Assembly (NCBI GenBank): GCA_910578365.1
Contig: CAJTRC010000005.1
Location: 1 to 60,219 of the forward strand
From: an uncultured Muribaculaceae bacterium
GTDB lineage: Bacteria > Bacteroidota > Bacteroidia > Bacteroidales > Muribaculaceae
Direction of reading: 5' to 3'
Length of the DNA: 60,219 nt
Under the pieces are notes generated by a model. It saw only the letters and a program-made list of their open reading frames with translations, was not told where the DNA came from and did no database searches. Position 1 is the stretch's first letter. Every line of letters starts with the position of its first letter. A program made the position numbers and the translations under genes. Positions 52,948 to 60,219 of this stretch are shown one piece after another.

Positions 52948-53847
52948 TTAATATCCCGGGCAATAAACAGATTCAGGCAGATATTGGAAATTTACATTGA
53001 ACGATGAAATCAGATTCATTTCATCCTCTTCGAGCGAGAAGTCGAATATGTCGTAGTTCTCTTCGATATGCTTGAGTGATGCGGCTTTTGGAATAGGTAC
53101 AATGCCGTTCTGAATGTCCCAACGCAGAATAATCTGGTTAAGACTTTTGTTGTATTTCGCGCACAGACTCTTGATTTCGTCGGACGACTTTATGCCGGAT
53201 TCACTGCGCAGAAACATCAAAGGCGAGTAAGCCTGGCAGAGAATGTCGTGCTCGTTGCAGAAGCCCGTTGTATCGGCCTGGGTGTTAAGCGGCGAGAAGT
53301 AAATCTGGTTTACCATCGGAGTGACTTCGGCCACATCCATTATGCGTCGTATATGCCTGGGCCTGTGGTTGCTTACGCCAATGGCGCGGGCCATGCCTTT
53401 TTTGTATATGCTCTCCATGGCCTGCCATATCTCCTCAAGGCAGTCGGTGTAAGGCCAGTGCAGCAGCAACAGGTCGACATAGTCGGTGCGAAGGTTGCGC
53501 AGAGAGTCCTCCACCTGCCGGAATACAGTGCGTCGGTGGTTCTTGTCGGGGCAAGAATCCGAATTATAGAAATAATATCCCATGGGCATGCCATGGTCGA
53601 GTTTGTCGCCGATTTTCGAAATAATGAACACATCGTTGCGTTTGTATTTACCGGCGGCGAATATTTTCGAGAACTGCTCTCCGATACTTGCTTCGTTAGG
53701 GTAGCTGTGCGCGGTATCAAAAAGGGTGCAACCACAGTCCAGCGCATTTTTCAAAGCGTTGTACAATGTATTGCCGGCCATGGGATAGGTGCCCTGGCCA
53801 ATTAACGGTATCTCGACTCCGTTGTGTAGCTTAATGTTGGGTATCAT
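52948..53847 (-). CDS. Aldo/keto reductase
   Basis: The 299-residue TIM-barrel NADPH reductase has the full tetrad: D44 and Y49 (TLFDTAHSYPNE), K78 (IISKIG), H130 (LLLLHWPY). The C-terminal IPIPKAASLKHIEENYDIFDF binds the cofactor phosphate. ATG 53847 is preferred over 53880, which would lie only about five bases from the predicted transcription start. As first gene of the polysaccharide operon it may reduce a sugar or acyl intermediate, though a housekeeping role is possible. Confidence 0.88.
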   Translation of the reverse strand: MIPNIKLHNGVEIPLIGQGTYPMAGNTLYNALKNALDCGCTLFDTAHSYPNEASIGEQFSKIFAAGKYKRNDVFIISKIGDKLDHGMPMGYYFYNSDSCPDKNHRRTVFRQVEDSLRNLRTDYVDLLLLHWPYTDCLEEIWQAMESIYKKGMARAIGVSNHRPRHIRRIMDVAEVTPMVNQIYFSPLNTQADTTGFCNEHDILCQAYSPLMFLRSESGIKSSDEIKSLCAKYNKSLNQIILRWDIQNGIVPIPKAASLKHIEENYDIFDFSLEEDEMNLISSFNVNFQYLPESVYCPGY

Positions 53848-53888
53848 CGAGCGTGGTTTTTGGTAAAGACCGGAGGTCATTATATTTG

Positions 53889-53896
53889 CAAAGTTA
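53889..53896 (-). promoter_or_regulatory. -7 box for the minus-strand polysaccharide operon
   Basis: TAACTTTG on the minus strand matches TAnnTTTG. With a start about four bases on, the leader to ATG 53847 is roughly 38 bases. Between this and the dxr promoter lie about 190 bases in which nothing else was seen. Confidence 0.65.
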
Positions 53897-54084
53897 CGGC
53901 TTTAAAACGATAATTGCAAACAATCGGCATCTAATTGGGTCCGGACGGCGCAGGTACGGCAGTCTTGCCGGGCGGCAATATAAAGAGTAAGCGGCGTGTT
54001 TGTCGGTGCAGGTCAGCGCCAAAATCATGCGCATGTAATAATAAACGTTAACAACTGAGGCTTGCATGTTTGCTGGTTTTTAAT

Positions 54085-54092
54085 TAATTTTG
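54085..54092 (+). promoter_or_regulatory. -7 box for the dxr-rseP operon
   Basis: TAATTTTG fits TAnnTTTG and lies 27 bases before the GTG chosen as the dxr start (54119). Confidence 0.55.
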
Positions 54093-54118
54093 CATGATAA
54101 TTCTTGCAAGAACCAATC

Positions 54119-55282
54119 GTGACAACAGACAAACCGATAAAAAACATAGCCGTAATAGGCGCTACCGGCTCCATCGGTACGCAAACTCTCGACATAGCGG
54201 CGCGGCATCCGGAGCTTTACCGCCCTGTGGCACTTACCGCCGGGAGCAGGGTCGACGAGCTTGTGAGGCTTGCCCGGATTCACCGTCCGCGGCTGGCCGT
54301 GATAGCCGACGAGAGCCTATACCGCGACCTTTGCCGCGAACTTCAGCCTTTGGGTATAGAATGTGCCGCCGGAGCCGATGCCATTGCAGAGGCCGCCGCA
54401 CTGCCCGAGGTGGATATGACTGTGACCGCCACCGTAGGTTACAGCGGTCTGCTGCCTACAGTCAAGGCAATAGAGGCCGGCAAGGAAATAGCTCTGGCCA
54501 ACAAGGAAACACTTGTAGTGGCCGGTGCATTTATTGAGCAGCTATTGGCTGAATCACCCTCGAAAATATATCCGGTCGATTCCGAACATTCGGCAATCTA
54601 TCAGTGTCTTAAAGGAGAAGAGCCCTTGGCTGTCAGCCGCCTGTACATCACAGCGTCGGGCGGTCCCTTCCGTACCTGGCAGCGTGAGCGCATAGCCTCG
54701 GCAAAGGCCTCCGACGCACTGAAACATCCCAACTGGAGTATGGGCGCTAAAATCACAATCGACTCCGCCACGATGATGAACAAAGCCTTTGAGCTGATTG
54801 AAGCTCGTTGGCTGTTCGGAATCGACGCTTCCAGGCTCAGCGCAGTGGTGCATCCGCAGTCAATAGTGCATTCGATGGTGGAATTTTCCGACGGCGGCAT
54901 CAAAGCTCAGCTTGGCGTGCCCGATATGCACCTGCCCATAGCCTATGCCCTCGGCTGTGCCTCACGTTTGCCCGGCGCCGAGCGTCCGCTGAGTCTGGCC
55001 GATCTAAGTGAACTTACCTTCGAGAAGCCCGATGCCGAACGCTTTCCGTGTCTGACACTCGCCGACGTGGCACTGAACAGCGGAGGGAACTCAGCATGCG
55101 TGATAAACGCCGCCAACGAAATAGCCGTCGCAGCCTATCTGCGCGATCGCATAGGCTTCTATGACATCTACCGGATTATCTGCGAAACCCTCGACCGCTG
55201 CGACTTCATCGCCTCTCCGGGGTTTTCCGATTATATACAAACCAATCAAACCGCCCGCGAAATCGCAGGCTCGCTATTGTAA
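54119..55282 (+). CDS. dxr: 1-deoxy-D-xylulose 5-phosphate reductoisomerase
   Basis: This 387-residue enzyme makes methylerythritol phosphate, the committed step of the MEP isoprenoid route. NADPH-binding GATGSIGTQTLD is at the start, ALANKETLV near 125, PVDSEHSAIYQ and SGGPFRTW in the middle, SATMMNKAFELIEA (metal site) and NSGGNSACVINAANEIAV near the end. The start GTG gives a usable leader; a TTG at 54104 is the alternative. rseP follows with no gap. Confidence 0.95.
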   Translation: MTTDKPIKNIAVIGATGSIGTQTLDIAARHPELYRPVALTAGSRVDELVRLARIHRPRLAVIADESLYRDLCRELQPLGIECAAGADAIAEAAALPEVDMTVTATVGYSGLLPTVKAIEAGKEIALANKETLVVAGAFIEQLLAESPSKIYPVDSEHSAIYQCLKGEEPLAVSRLYITASGGPFRTWQRERIASAKASDALKHPNWSMGAKITIDSATMMNKAFELIEARWLFGIDASRLSAVVHPQSIVHSMVEFSDGGIKAQLGVPDMHLPIAYALGCASRLPGAERPLSLADLSELTFEKPDAERFPCLTLADVALNSGGNSACVINAANEIAVAAYLRDRIGFYDIYRIICETLDRCDFIASPGFSDYIQTNQTAREIAGSLL

Positions 55283-56722
55283 ATGGAATTATTTCTGATT
55301 AAAGCCGCCCAGCTGGTGGTGGCTCTGGTGCTGCTGGTGACCGTACACGAATTCGGACACTACATATTCGCCCGAATGTTCGGCATAAAGGTCAACCGCT
55401 TCTATCTCTTTTTCAATCCAAAATTCTCGTTGCTCAAGTACGACCCCATGCAGGGCACACTCAAGTTTATTGCCTACGACAAGGAAGGTAAAGAGCGTGC
55501 GTTGCGCACATTCCAGGTAAGTCGGCCGCGTAGTCCCCGCGCCGATGGCAAACCCACTTGGCGCGACACCATCTATGGCCTCGGCTGGCTGCCCCTGGGC
55601 GGCTATTGCGACATTGCCGGCATGGTCGACGAAACAAAAAGCACAAAAGACCTGGCCTCAGAGCCGCAGTCCTGGGAGTTCCGCTCCAAGGCTGCATACA
55701 AGCGCCTGCTGGTAATGGTGGCCGGAGTGCTGTTCAACTTCATACTCGCCATTGTAATTTATATAGGTATAGCCGCACACTGGGGCGATGACTATGTGCC
55801 ATACAGCTCCATGAAAGAAGGCCTCGACTTTTCGGAGGAGATGCAGCAGGCAGGTTTCCGCACCGGCGACAAACTGGTGACACTTAACTCAGAGCCGATC
55901 GACGCCAAGGACTACAACACACTGTGGAAGATGATTCAGCCCGGGGCACGCGTAGGAGTGCAGCGAGGCGACAGCGCTCTGACCGTGGAGATTGGCGATC
56001 ACCTGCTGAAACAGATGGCAACCAAGGGTAAAGACTACCGCGCCATGATGATTCGTGTGCCTGTGTATGTGGCCTCGACAGTCAACGGAGAAGCGGCAGA
56101 CAAGGCCGGCCTGAAGCCCGGCGACCGTATTCTTAAAGTCGGTGCCGACACAACTCCGGCAATAACCGAGTTCCGTCCGGCTCTGACAAAATACAAAGGG
56201 CAGAAAACCACTTTGGTAATAGAACGCGACGGTGCCAAGTCGACCGTGCCGGTTGAACTCGGCGAAAGCGGTCTGCTGGGCATACAGATGGTGTCACCTA
56301 CCGAGATATTCGACACCGAGCATATCAATTACAATATATTCCAGGCTGTACCCCGTGGCTGGGAAATAGGCACCGGCCAGCTTGCCAGCTATGTATCGTC
56401 GCTCGGGCTGGTATTCACTAAAGAAGGCGCTCAGAGTGTAGGCGGATTCGGCACACTTGGCTCGCTTTTCCCCGACAAATGGAATTGGTACAGTTTCTGG
56501 CAGATTACTGCATTTTTGTCAGTTATCCTGGCCTTTATGAACGTGATACCAATACCGGCGCTCGACGGCGGCTACATACTCTTCCTGCTTGTAGAAATTG
56601 TTACACGTCGCCGCATGAGCGAACGCTTTATCGAGATTGCCAATACAATAGGCATGTTCTTCCTGCTGTTGCTGTTGGTGTATGCCAATTTCAACGATGT
56701 TTACCGGATGTTACTGAAATAA
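55283..56722 (+). CDS. rseP: RIP zinc metalloprotease RseP (site-2 protease)
   Basis: The 479-residue membrane protease has the zinc motif H22EFGH26 in the first helix, a helix near 148-168, PDZ-like domains at about 190-350 (GLKPGDRILKVG), and a C-terminal NVIPIPALDGGYIL with the third ligand. It cleaves anti-sigma factors or signal peptides within the membrane. It starts on the base after the dxr stop. Confidence 0.93.
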   Translation: MELFLIKAAQLVVALVLLVTVHEFGHYIFARMFGIKVNRFYLFFNPKFSLLKYDPMQGTLKFIAYDKEGKERALRTFQVSRPRSPRADGKPTWRDTIYGLGWLPLGGYCDIAGMVDETKSTKDLASEPQSWEFRSKAAYKRLLVMVAGVLFNFILAIVIYIGIAAHWGDDYVPYSSMKEGLDFSEEMQQAGFRTGDKLVTLNSEPIDAKDYNTLWKMIQPGARVGVQRGDSALTVEIGDHLLKQMATKGKDYRAMMIRVPVYVASTVNGEAADKAGLKPGDRILKVGADTTPAITEFRPALTKYKGQKTTLVIERDGAKSTVPVELGESGLLGIQMVSPTEIFDTEHINYNIFQAVPRGWEIGTGQLASYVSSLGLVFTKEGAQSVGGFGTLGSLFPDKWNWYSFWQITAFLSVILAFMNVIPIPALDGGYILFLLVEIVTRRRMSERFIEIANTIGMFFLLLLLVYANFNDVYRMLLK

Positions 56723-56723
56723 A

Positions 56724-57908
56724 ATGGATTATCCTGTATTAAAACTCAAACGCGGCAAAGACGAGTCGCTCCGACGCTTTCATCCCTGGGTATTCTCGGG
56801 GGCCCTTACCCACATGCCGGCCGACCTTGAGGAAGGCAGCGTAGTGCGGGTACTCGACCACGATGGTAATCCCATGGGGGTAGGGCACTTTCAGATAGGC
56901 AGCATTGCCGTGCGCATGCTCGACTTTAACGACAGCAAAATCGACGCCGACTTCTATGCCGCACGTCTGCAGCAGGCATGGCGCATGCGTGAGGCTCTTG
57001 GCCTGCGCCGCGACGACAACAACGCCTTCCGCCTTGTACATGGCGAGGGCGACTTTCTGCCGGGCCTGGTGGTGGATATCTACGATACTACCGCAGTAGT
57101 TCAGGCACATTCGCCCGGCATGCACTTTGCCCGCCACATAATAGCCGACGCGCTGATGCAGCTGCCCGGTGCAGACATCAAGGCCGTTTACTATAAATCG
57201 GAAACAACACTGCCGTACAAGGCGCGGCTCGACCCTCAGAACGACTATATAGCCGGTACACCCGGTGGTTCGGTGGCGGTGGAGAACGGGCTGAAATTTA
57301 ACATCGACTGGCTGCGCGGCCAGAAGACAGGATTCTTCGTTGACCAGCGCGACAACCGCAGTCTGCTGCAGCACTACAGCCGCGGGCGCCGGGTACTGAA
57401 CATGTTCTGCTACACCGGCGGCTTCTCGGTTTATGCCATGCGCGGCGGCGCCGAGCTTGTGCATAGTGTGGATTCATCGGCCAAGGCCGTGACGCTTACA
57501 GAGGCCAACGTGGACTTGAACTTCCCCGGCGACAATCGCCACAAGGCATTCGCCACCGATGCGTTTAAGTATCTCGATGCCATGGAGCATAATACCTATG
57601 ACCTCATAATCCTCGACCCACCGGCCTTTGCCAAGCATAGGAGTGCCCTGCGAAACGCCCTTCGCGGCTATCAACGCCTGAATGCGGCGGCCTTTGAGCG
57701 TATCGCCCCCGGAGGCATACTGTTCACTTTCAGCTGCTCGCAGGCAGTGACCAAGGAGCAGTTTCGCCTGGCAGTGTTCTCGGCCGCGGCACAGACCGGC
57801 CGTCGTGTGCGCATACTTCACCAGCTCACACAGCCGGCCGACCATCCGGTCAACATATATCACCCCGAGGGTGAGTACCTCAAGGGGCTTATACTATATG
57901 TTGAATAA
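56724..57908 (+). CDS. rlmI: Class I rRNA methyltransferase, RlmI-like
   Basis: The 394-residue protein joins a PUA domain (about 5-75: LRRFHPWVFSGAL) to a methyltransferase domain. GQKTGFFVDQRDNR precedes VLNMFCYTGGFSVYAM (SAM motif I near 225) and LIILDPPAFAK (motif IV), then a FSCSQ Cys region. E. coli RlmI makes m5C1962 in 23S rRNA. The gene lies one base after rseP. Confidence 0.88.
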   Translation: MDYPVLKLKRGKDESLRRFHPWVFSGALTHMPADLEEGSVVRVLDHDGNPMGVGHFQIGSIAVRMLDFNDSKIDADFYAARLQQAWRMREALGLRRDDNNAFRLVHGEGDFLPGLVVDIYDTTAVVQAHSPGMHFARHIIADALMQLPGADIKAVYYKSETTLPYKARLDPQNDYIAGTPGGSVAVENGLKFNIDWLRGQKTGFFVDQRDNRSLLQHYSRGRRVLNMFCYTGGFSVYAMRGGAELVHSVDSSAKAVTLTEANVDLNFPGDNRHKAFATDAFKYLDAMEHNTYDLIILDPPAFAKHRSALRNALRGYQRLNAAAFERIAPGGILFTFSCSQAVTKEQFRLAVFSAAAQTGRRVRILHQLTQPADHPVNIYHPEGEYLKGLILYVE

Positions 57909-57934
57909 TACATTCTCCCCAAAATATCCTTAAA

Positions 57935-59953
57935 ATGAAACTAAAAGCAATCATCGCGGGTGCTGCAGTTGCCATGGGTGTGTATGCCAATGCTGCCCAG
58001 GCCGAAGCTCCGGAAAAAGAATTCAACTACGTGAACGACCGTTTTGCCGACATTGAAGTGCTTCGTTACAAAGTCCCCGGTTTCGAAGAACTTTCGCTGA
58101 ATCAGAAGCGACTTATCTACTATCTGAACGAAGCCGCCCTCTGGGGCCGCGACATACTGTGGGACCAGAACTGCAAGTACAATCTTCCCATACGCTACAT
58201 GCTCGAAGATGTGTACAACAACTACAAAGGCGACCGCAAAACCGACAAGGAATACAAGGCCTTCGAAACCTATCTCAAGCAGGTGTGGTTTGCAAACGGC
58301 ATACATCATCACTATTCGACCGACAAGTTTGTGCCCGAGTTCAGCCGCAATTTTCTTGAGCGCGAACTTGCCAAACTCCCGGCCGACGCCCGCTGGCGCT
58401 CCATGCAGGGCGAACTGCTCGAGGTAATCTTCAACCCCGAAATCTATGCTAAAAGAGTGAACCAGGCCGAAGGTCAGGACCTCATTCTTACTTCGGCAAA
58501 CAATATGTACGAAGGTGTGACCCAGAAAGAAGTTGAAGACTTCTATGCCGCCATGAAGAATCCTGCCGACACCACCCCCGTAAGCTACGGCCTCAATGCC
58601 CGTGTAACCAAAGACGCAAACGGCAATGTGGTAGAGCAGGTGTACCGTCTTGGCGGTTATTACAACGATGCCATCGCTCACATTGTGGAGAATCTGGAAA
58701 AGGCAATGCAGTTTGCTGAAAACGAAGTACAGCGCAATACCATAGCCAAACTTATTGAATATTACCGCAGCGGCGACCTCCGCACCTTCGACGACTACAG
58801 CATCACCTGGGTAACCGACACCGCTTCGCAGGTCGACTTTATCAACGGCTTCATCGAAAGCTACGGCGATCCCCTTGGCATGACCGGCAGCTGGGAGTCG
58901 ATTGTTAATTTCAAGAACATTCCCGCCAGCCACCGTACCGAAGTACTCAGCAGCGAGGCTCAGTGGTTCGAGAACAACTCGCCGGTTGACCCGCGCTTCC
59001 GCAAAGACTCAGTAAAAGGTGTCAGCGCCAAGGTTATTACAGCCGCCATTCTGGCAGGCGACGCTTATCCGTCGACCCCCATTGGCATCAATCTGCCCAA
59101 CGCCAACTGGATTCGCGCCGCACACGGCTCCAAATCGGTGACCATCGAAAACATTACCCAGGCATACGACGAAGCATCGCACGGCAACGGTTTCAACGAA
59201 GAATTCGTTATCGACCAGCCTACACGCGAACTGCTCGACAAGTACCTTTTCATTACCGATAACCTCCATACCGACCTCCACGAGTGTCTGGGCCACGGCA
59301 GCGGCAAACTTCTGCCCGGTGTCGATCCCGACGCCCTCAAGGCACACGGTTCAACTCTCGAGGAAACCCGCGCCGACCTCTTTGCCCTGTACTATCTGGG
59401 CGACCCCAAGATGGTTGAACTCGGCTTGCTCGACAACCCCGAAGCCTACAAGGCCGAATATTACAAATACATTCTCAACGGCATGATGACCCAGCTGATG
59501 CGAATTGAACCCGGCAAGGATGTAGAGGAGGCCCACATGCGCAACCGCAAGCTCATTGCCGAGTGGGTGTACGAAAATGGCAAGGCCGACAATGTAATCG
59601 AAATGGTGAAAGTCGACGGTAAGACATACATCAAAATCAACGATTACGAAAAGCTGCGCGGCCTCTTCGGCCGGCTGCTTGGCGAAATCCAGCGCATCAA
59701 GAGCACCGGCGACTATGCTGCCGGAGCCGCACTTGTTGAAAAGTATGCTGTAAAGGTCGACCCCAAGCTCCACAAAGAAGTGCTCGACCGCTATTCGCAC
59801 CTGAACATCGCTCCTTACCGCGGATTTGTAAACCCCGTTTACAGTCTGGTTGCCGACAAGGACGGCAATGTGGTTGACGTGGCAGTAAAATACACCGAAG
59901 ACTACATTCCGCAGATGATTCGCTATGGCAAGGACTACAACGGTCTGAAGTAA
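57935..59953 (+). CDS. Dipeptidyl peptidase III (M49), exported
   Basis: The 672-residue zinc exopeptidase removes dipeptides from N-termini. A signal peptide is clear (MKLKAIIAGAAVAMGVYANAAQA), so it is periplasmic or secreted. The M49 zinc motif HECLGH is at 449-454 and the third-ligand EETRAD at 476-481. From memory Bacteroides DPP III has the same five- rather than four-residue spacing (HEXXGH). It is 26 bases after the methyltransferase and is the last gene before the group II intron. Confidence 0.93.
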   Translation: MKLKAIIAGAAVAMGVYANAAQAEAPEKEFNYVNDRFADIEVLRYKVPGFEELSLNQKRLIYYLNEAALWGRDILWDQNCKYNLPIRYMLEDVYNNYKGDRKTDKEYKAFETYLKQVWFANGIHHHYSTDKFVPEFSRNFLERELAKLPADARWRSMQGELLEVIFNPEIYAKRVNQAEGQDLILTSANNMYEGVTQKEVEDFYAAMKNPADTTPVSYGLNARVTKDANGNVVEQVYRLGGYYNDAIAHIVENLEKAMQFAENEVQRNTIAKLIEYYRSGDLRTFDDYSITWVTDTASQVDFINGFIESYGDPLGMTGSWESIVNFKNIPASHRTEVLSSEAQWFENNSPVDPRFRKDSVKGVSAKVITAAILAGDAYPSTPIGINLPNANWIRAAHGSKSVTIENITQAYDEASHGNGFNEEFVIDQPTRELLDKYLFITDNLHTDLHECLGHGSGKLLPGVDPDALKAHGSTLEETRADLFALYYLGDPKMVELGLLDNPEAYKAEYYKYILNGMMTQLMRIEPGKDVEEAHMRNRKLIAEWVYENGKADNVIEMVKVDGKTYIKINDYEKLRGLFGRLLGEIQRIKSTGDYAAGAALVEKYAVKVDPKLHKEVLDRYSHLNIAPYRGFVNPVYSLVADKDGNVVDVAVKYTEDYIPQMIRYGKDYNGLK

Positions 59954-60005
59954 GCAGTCGCGGCGCGGATGAATCATAGCATCCGTGTTTCCACGAAAGT
60001 AATAT

Positions 60006-60042
60006 GGACATCGTTCTCCACACAGAGAGCGATGTCCTTTTT
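60006..60042 (+). terminator. Rho-independent terminator after the DPP III gene
   Basis: A 13-bp stem (GGACATCGTTCTC with GAGAGCGATGTCC, one G-U) and a six-base loop are followed by five T. The group II intron begins four bases later. Confidence 0.9.
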
Positions 60043-60045
60043 ATA

Positions 60046-60219
60046 GTTCGCCCGACATGGGCATAATCTAACGGGTGGAAGTCCCGAGCGCGCCCCGATA
60101 GCGGGAAGCGCATAGTCCGAGGCAACGGTGTCTGCCGTGAGGAGAATCGGAAGGAAGCTAAGGACAAAAGTCTGGCTCCACGCACAGAAACATGATATAA
60201 GGCTCGAAGTCAGGGGTAA
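60046..60219 (+). mobile_element. Group II intron, 5' part (domain I), probably class C
   Basis: From GTTCGCCCGACATGGGC onward the sequence follows, block by block, the domain I pattern I recall of the Oceanobacillus iheyensis IIC intron: GCCCG(A)CATGGG, TCTAACGGGTGGAAGTCCCG, a GGAGAATCGGAAGGAAGC segment, and a later CACAGAAACATGATATAAGG segment. The 5' end is GTTCG where GTGYG is usual. Class C introns insert just after terminator hairpins, which is the case here. The reverse-transcriptase ORF and the catalytic 3' domains would lie past the window edge. The start base is inferred. Confidence 0.8.

Overview
The window looks like chromosomal DNA of a Bacteroidales bacterium, most likely of the Muribaculaceae or a close relative. 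The order is inferred from seven or more -7 boxes of the Bacteroidetes type (TAnnTTTG), the lack of Shine-Dalgarno leaders, and Bacteroidales-type families (DUF5106, TIGR02757, secreted LRR protein, gmd-fcl pair). The family placement is weaker and rests on gene content. Most of the window is ordinary core genome in tight operons, often with ATGA overlaps.

Layout. 1-717: a scrappy edge with a transposase-like N-terminus, a probably 5'-truncated membrane ORF and an inverted-repeat element. 718-8.0 kb (minus): tRNA-Glu, gmd-fcl (GDP-fucose), and gltX-waaA-argC-like-GT2; the ArgC-like protein has lost its catalytic cysteine. 8.2-12.2 kb (plus): a CBM20-GH77 4-alpha-glucanotransferase behind a tandem-repeat promoter, and a secreted LRR protein. 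12.4-13.4 kb: tRNA-Met, tRNA-His and a TIGR02757 protein. 13.4-18.2 kb (minus): zeta-toxin-like kinase, a 71-aa partner, uvrB and a YgiQ radical SAM protein. 18.2-18.5 kb: a 267-bp ORF-free element with 17-bp terminal inverted repeats and a TTA duplication, strongly folded inside. 18.5-25.1 kb: a membrane GT2 (plus), then a redox-dead thioredoxin-fold protein, gyrB, rnr and folB (minus). 25.2-29.3 kb (plus): an oxalate cassette of formyl-CoA:oxalate CoA-transferase, oxalyl-CoA decarboxylase and an AEC carrier. 29.4-38.9 kb (plus): DUF5106, mnmA, DUF151 nuclease-like, nucleoside transporter, rsmE, kdsA, TPR protein, an acidic 83-aa protein, and aguA-aguB (putrescine).

38.8-53.9 kb is a surface-polysaccharide locus in two facing operons. 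The plus operon is wza-wzc-wzy. The minus operon runs aldo/keto reductase, SGNH-like protein, FkbH-like protein, acyl carrier protein, hexapeptide acyltransferase, F420-dehydrogenase-beta-like iron-sulfur protein, pyruvyltransferase-like protein, flippase and GT2. FkbH with ACP suggests that a glyceryl-type group is loaded on the carrier and put onto the glycan. A GT4 gene sits at the left edge.

54.1-60.0 kb (plus): dxr, rseP, rlmI-like methyltransferase and dipeptidyl peptidase III. Just after the peptidase terminator the window ends inside domain I of a group II intron; its sequence and its site behind a terminator hairpin fit class C.

Best candidates for something undescribed: the folded 267-bp element at 18196-18462, the FkbH/ACP/SGNH decoration module, the cysteine-less ArgC paralogue in the Kdo operon, and the oxalate cassette with changed active-site positions. 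No CRISPR array, prophage or canonical defence island was seen.
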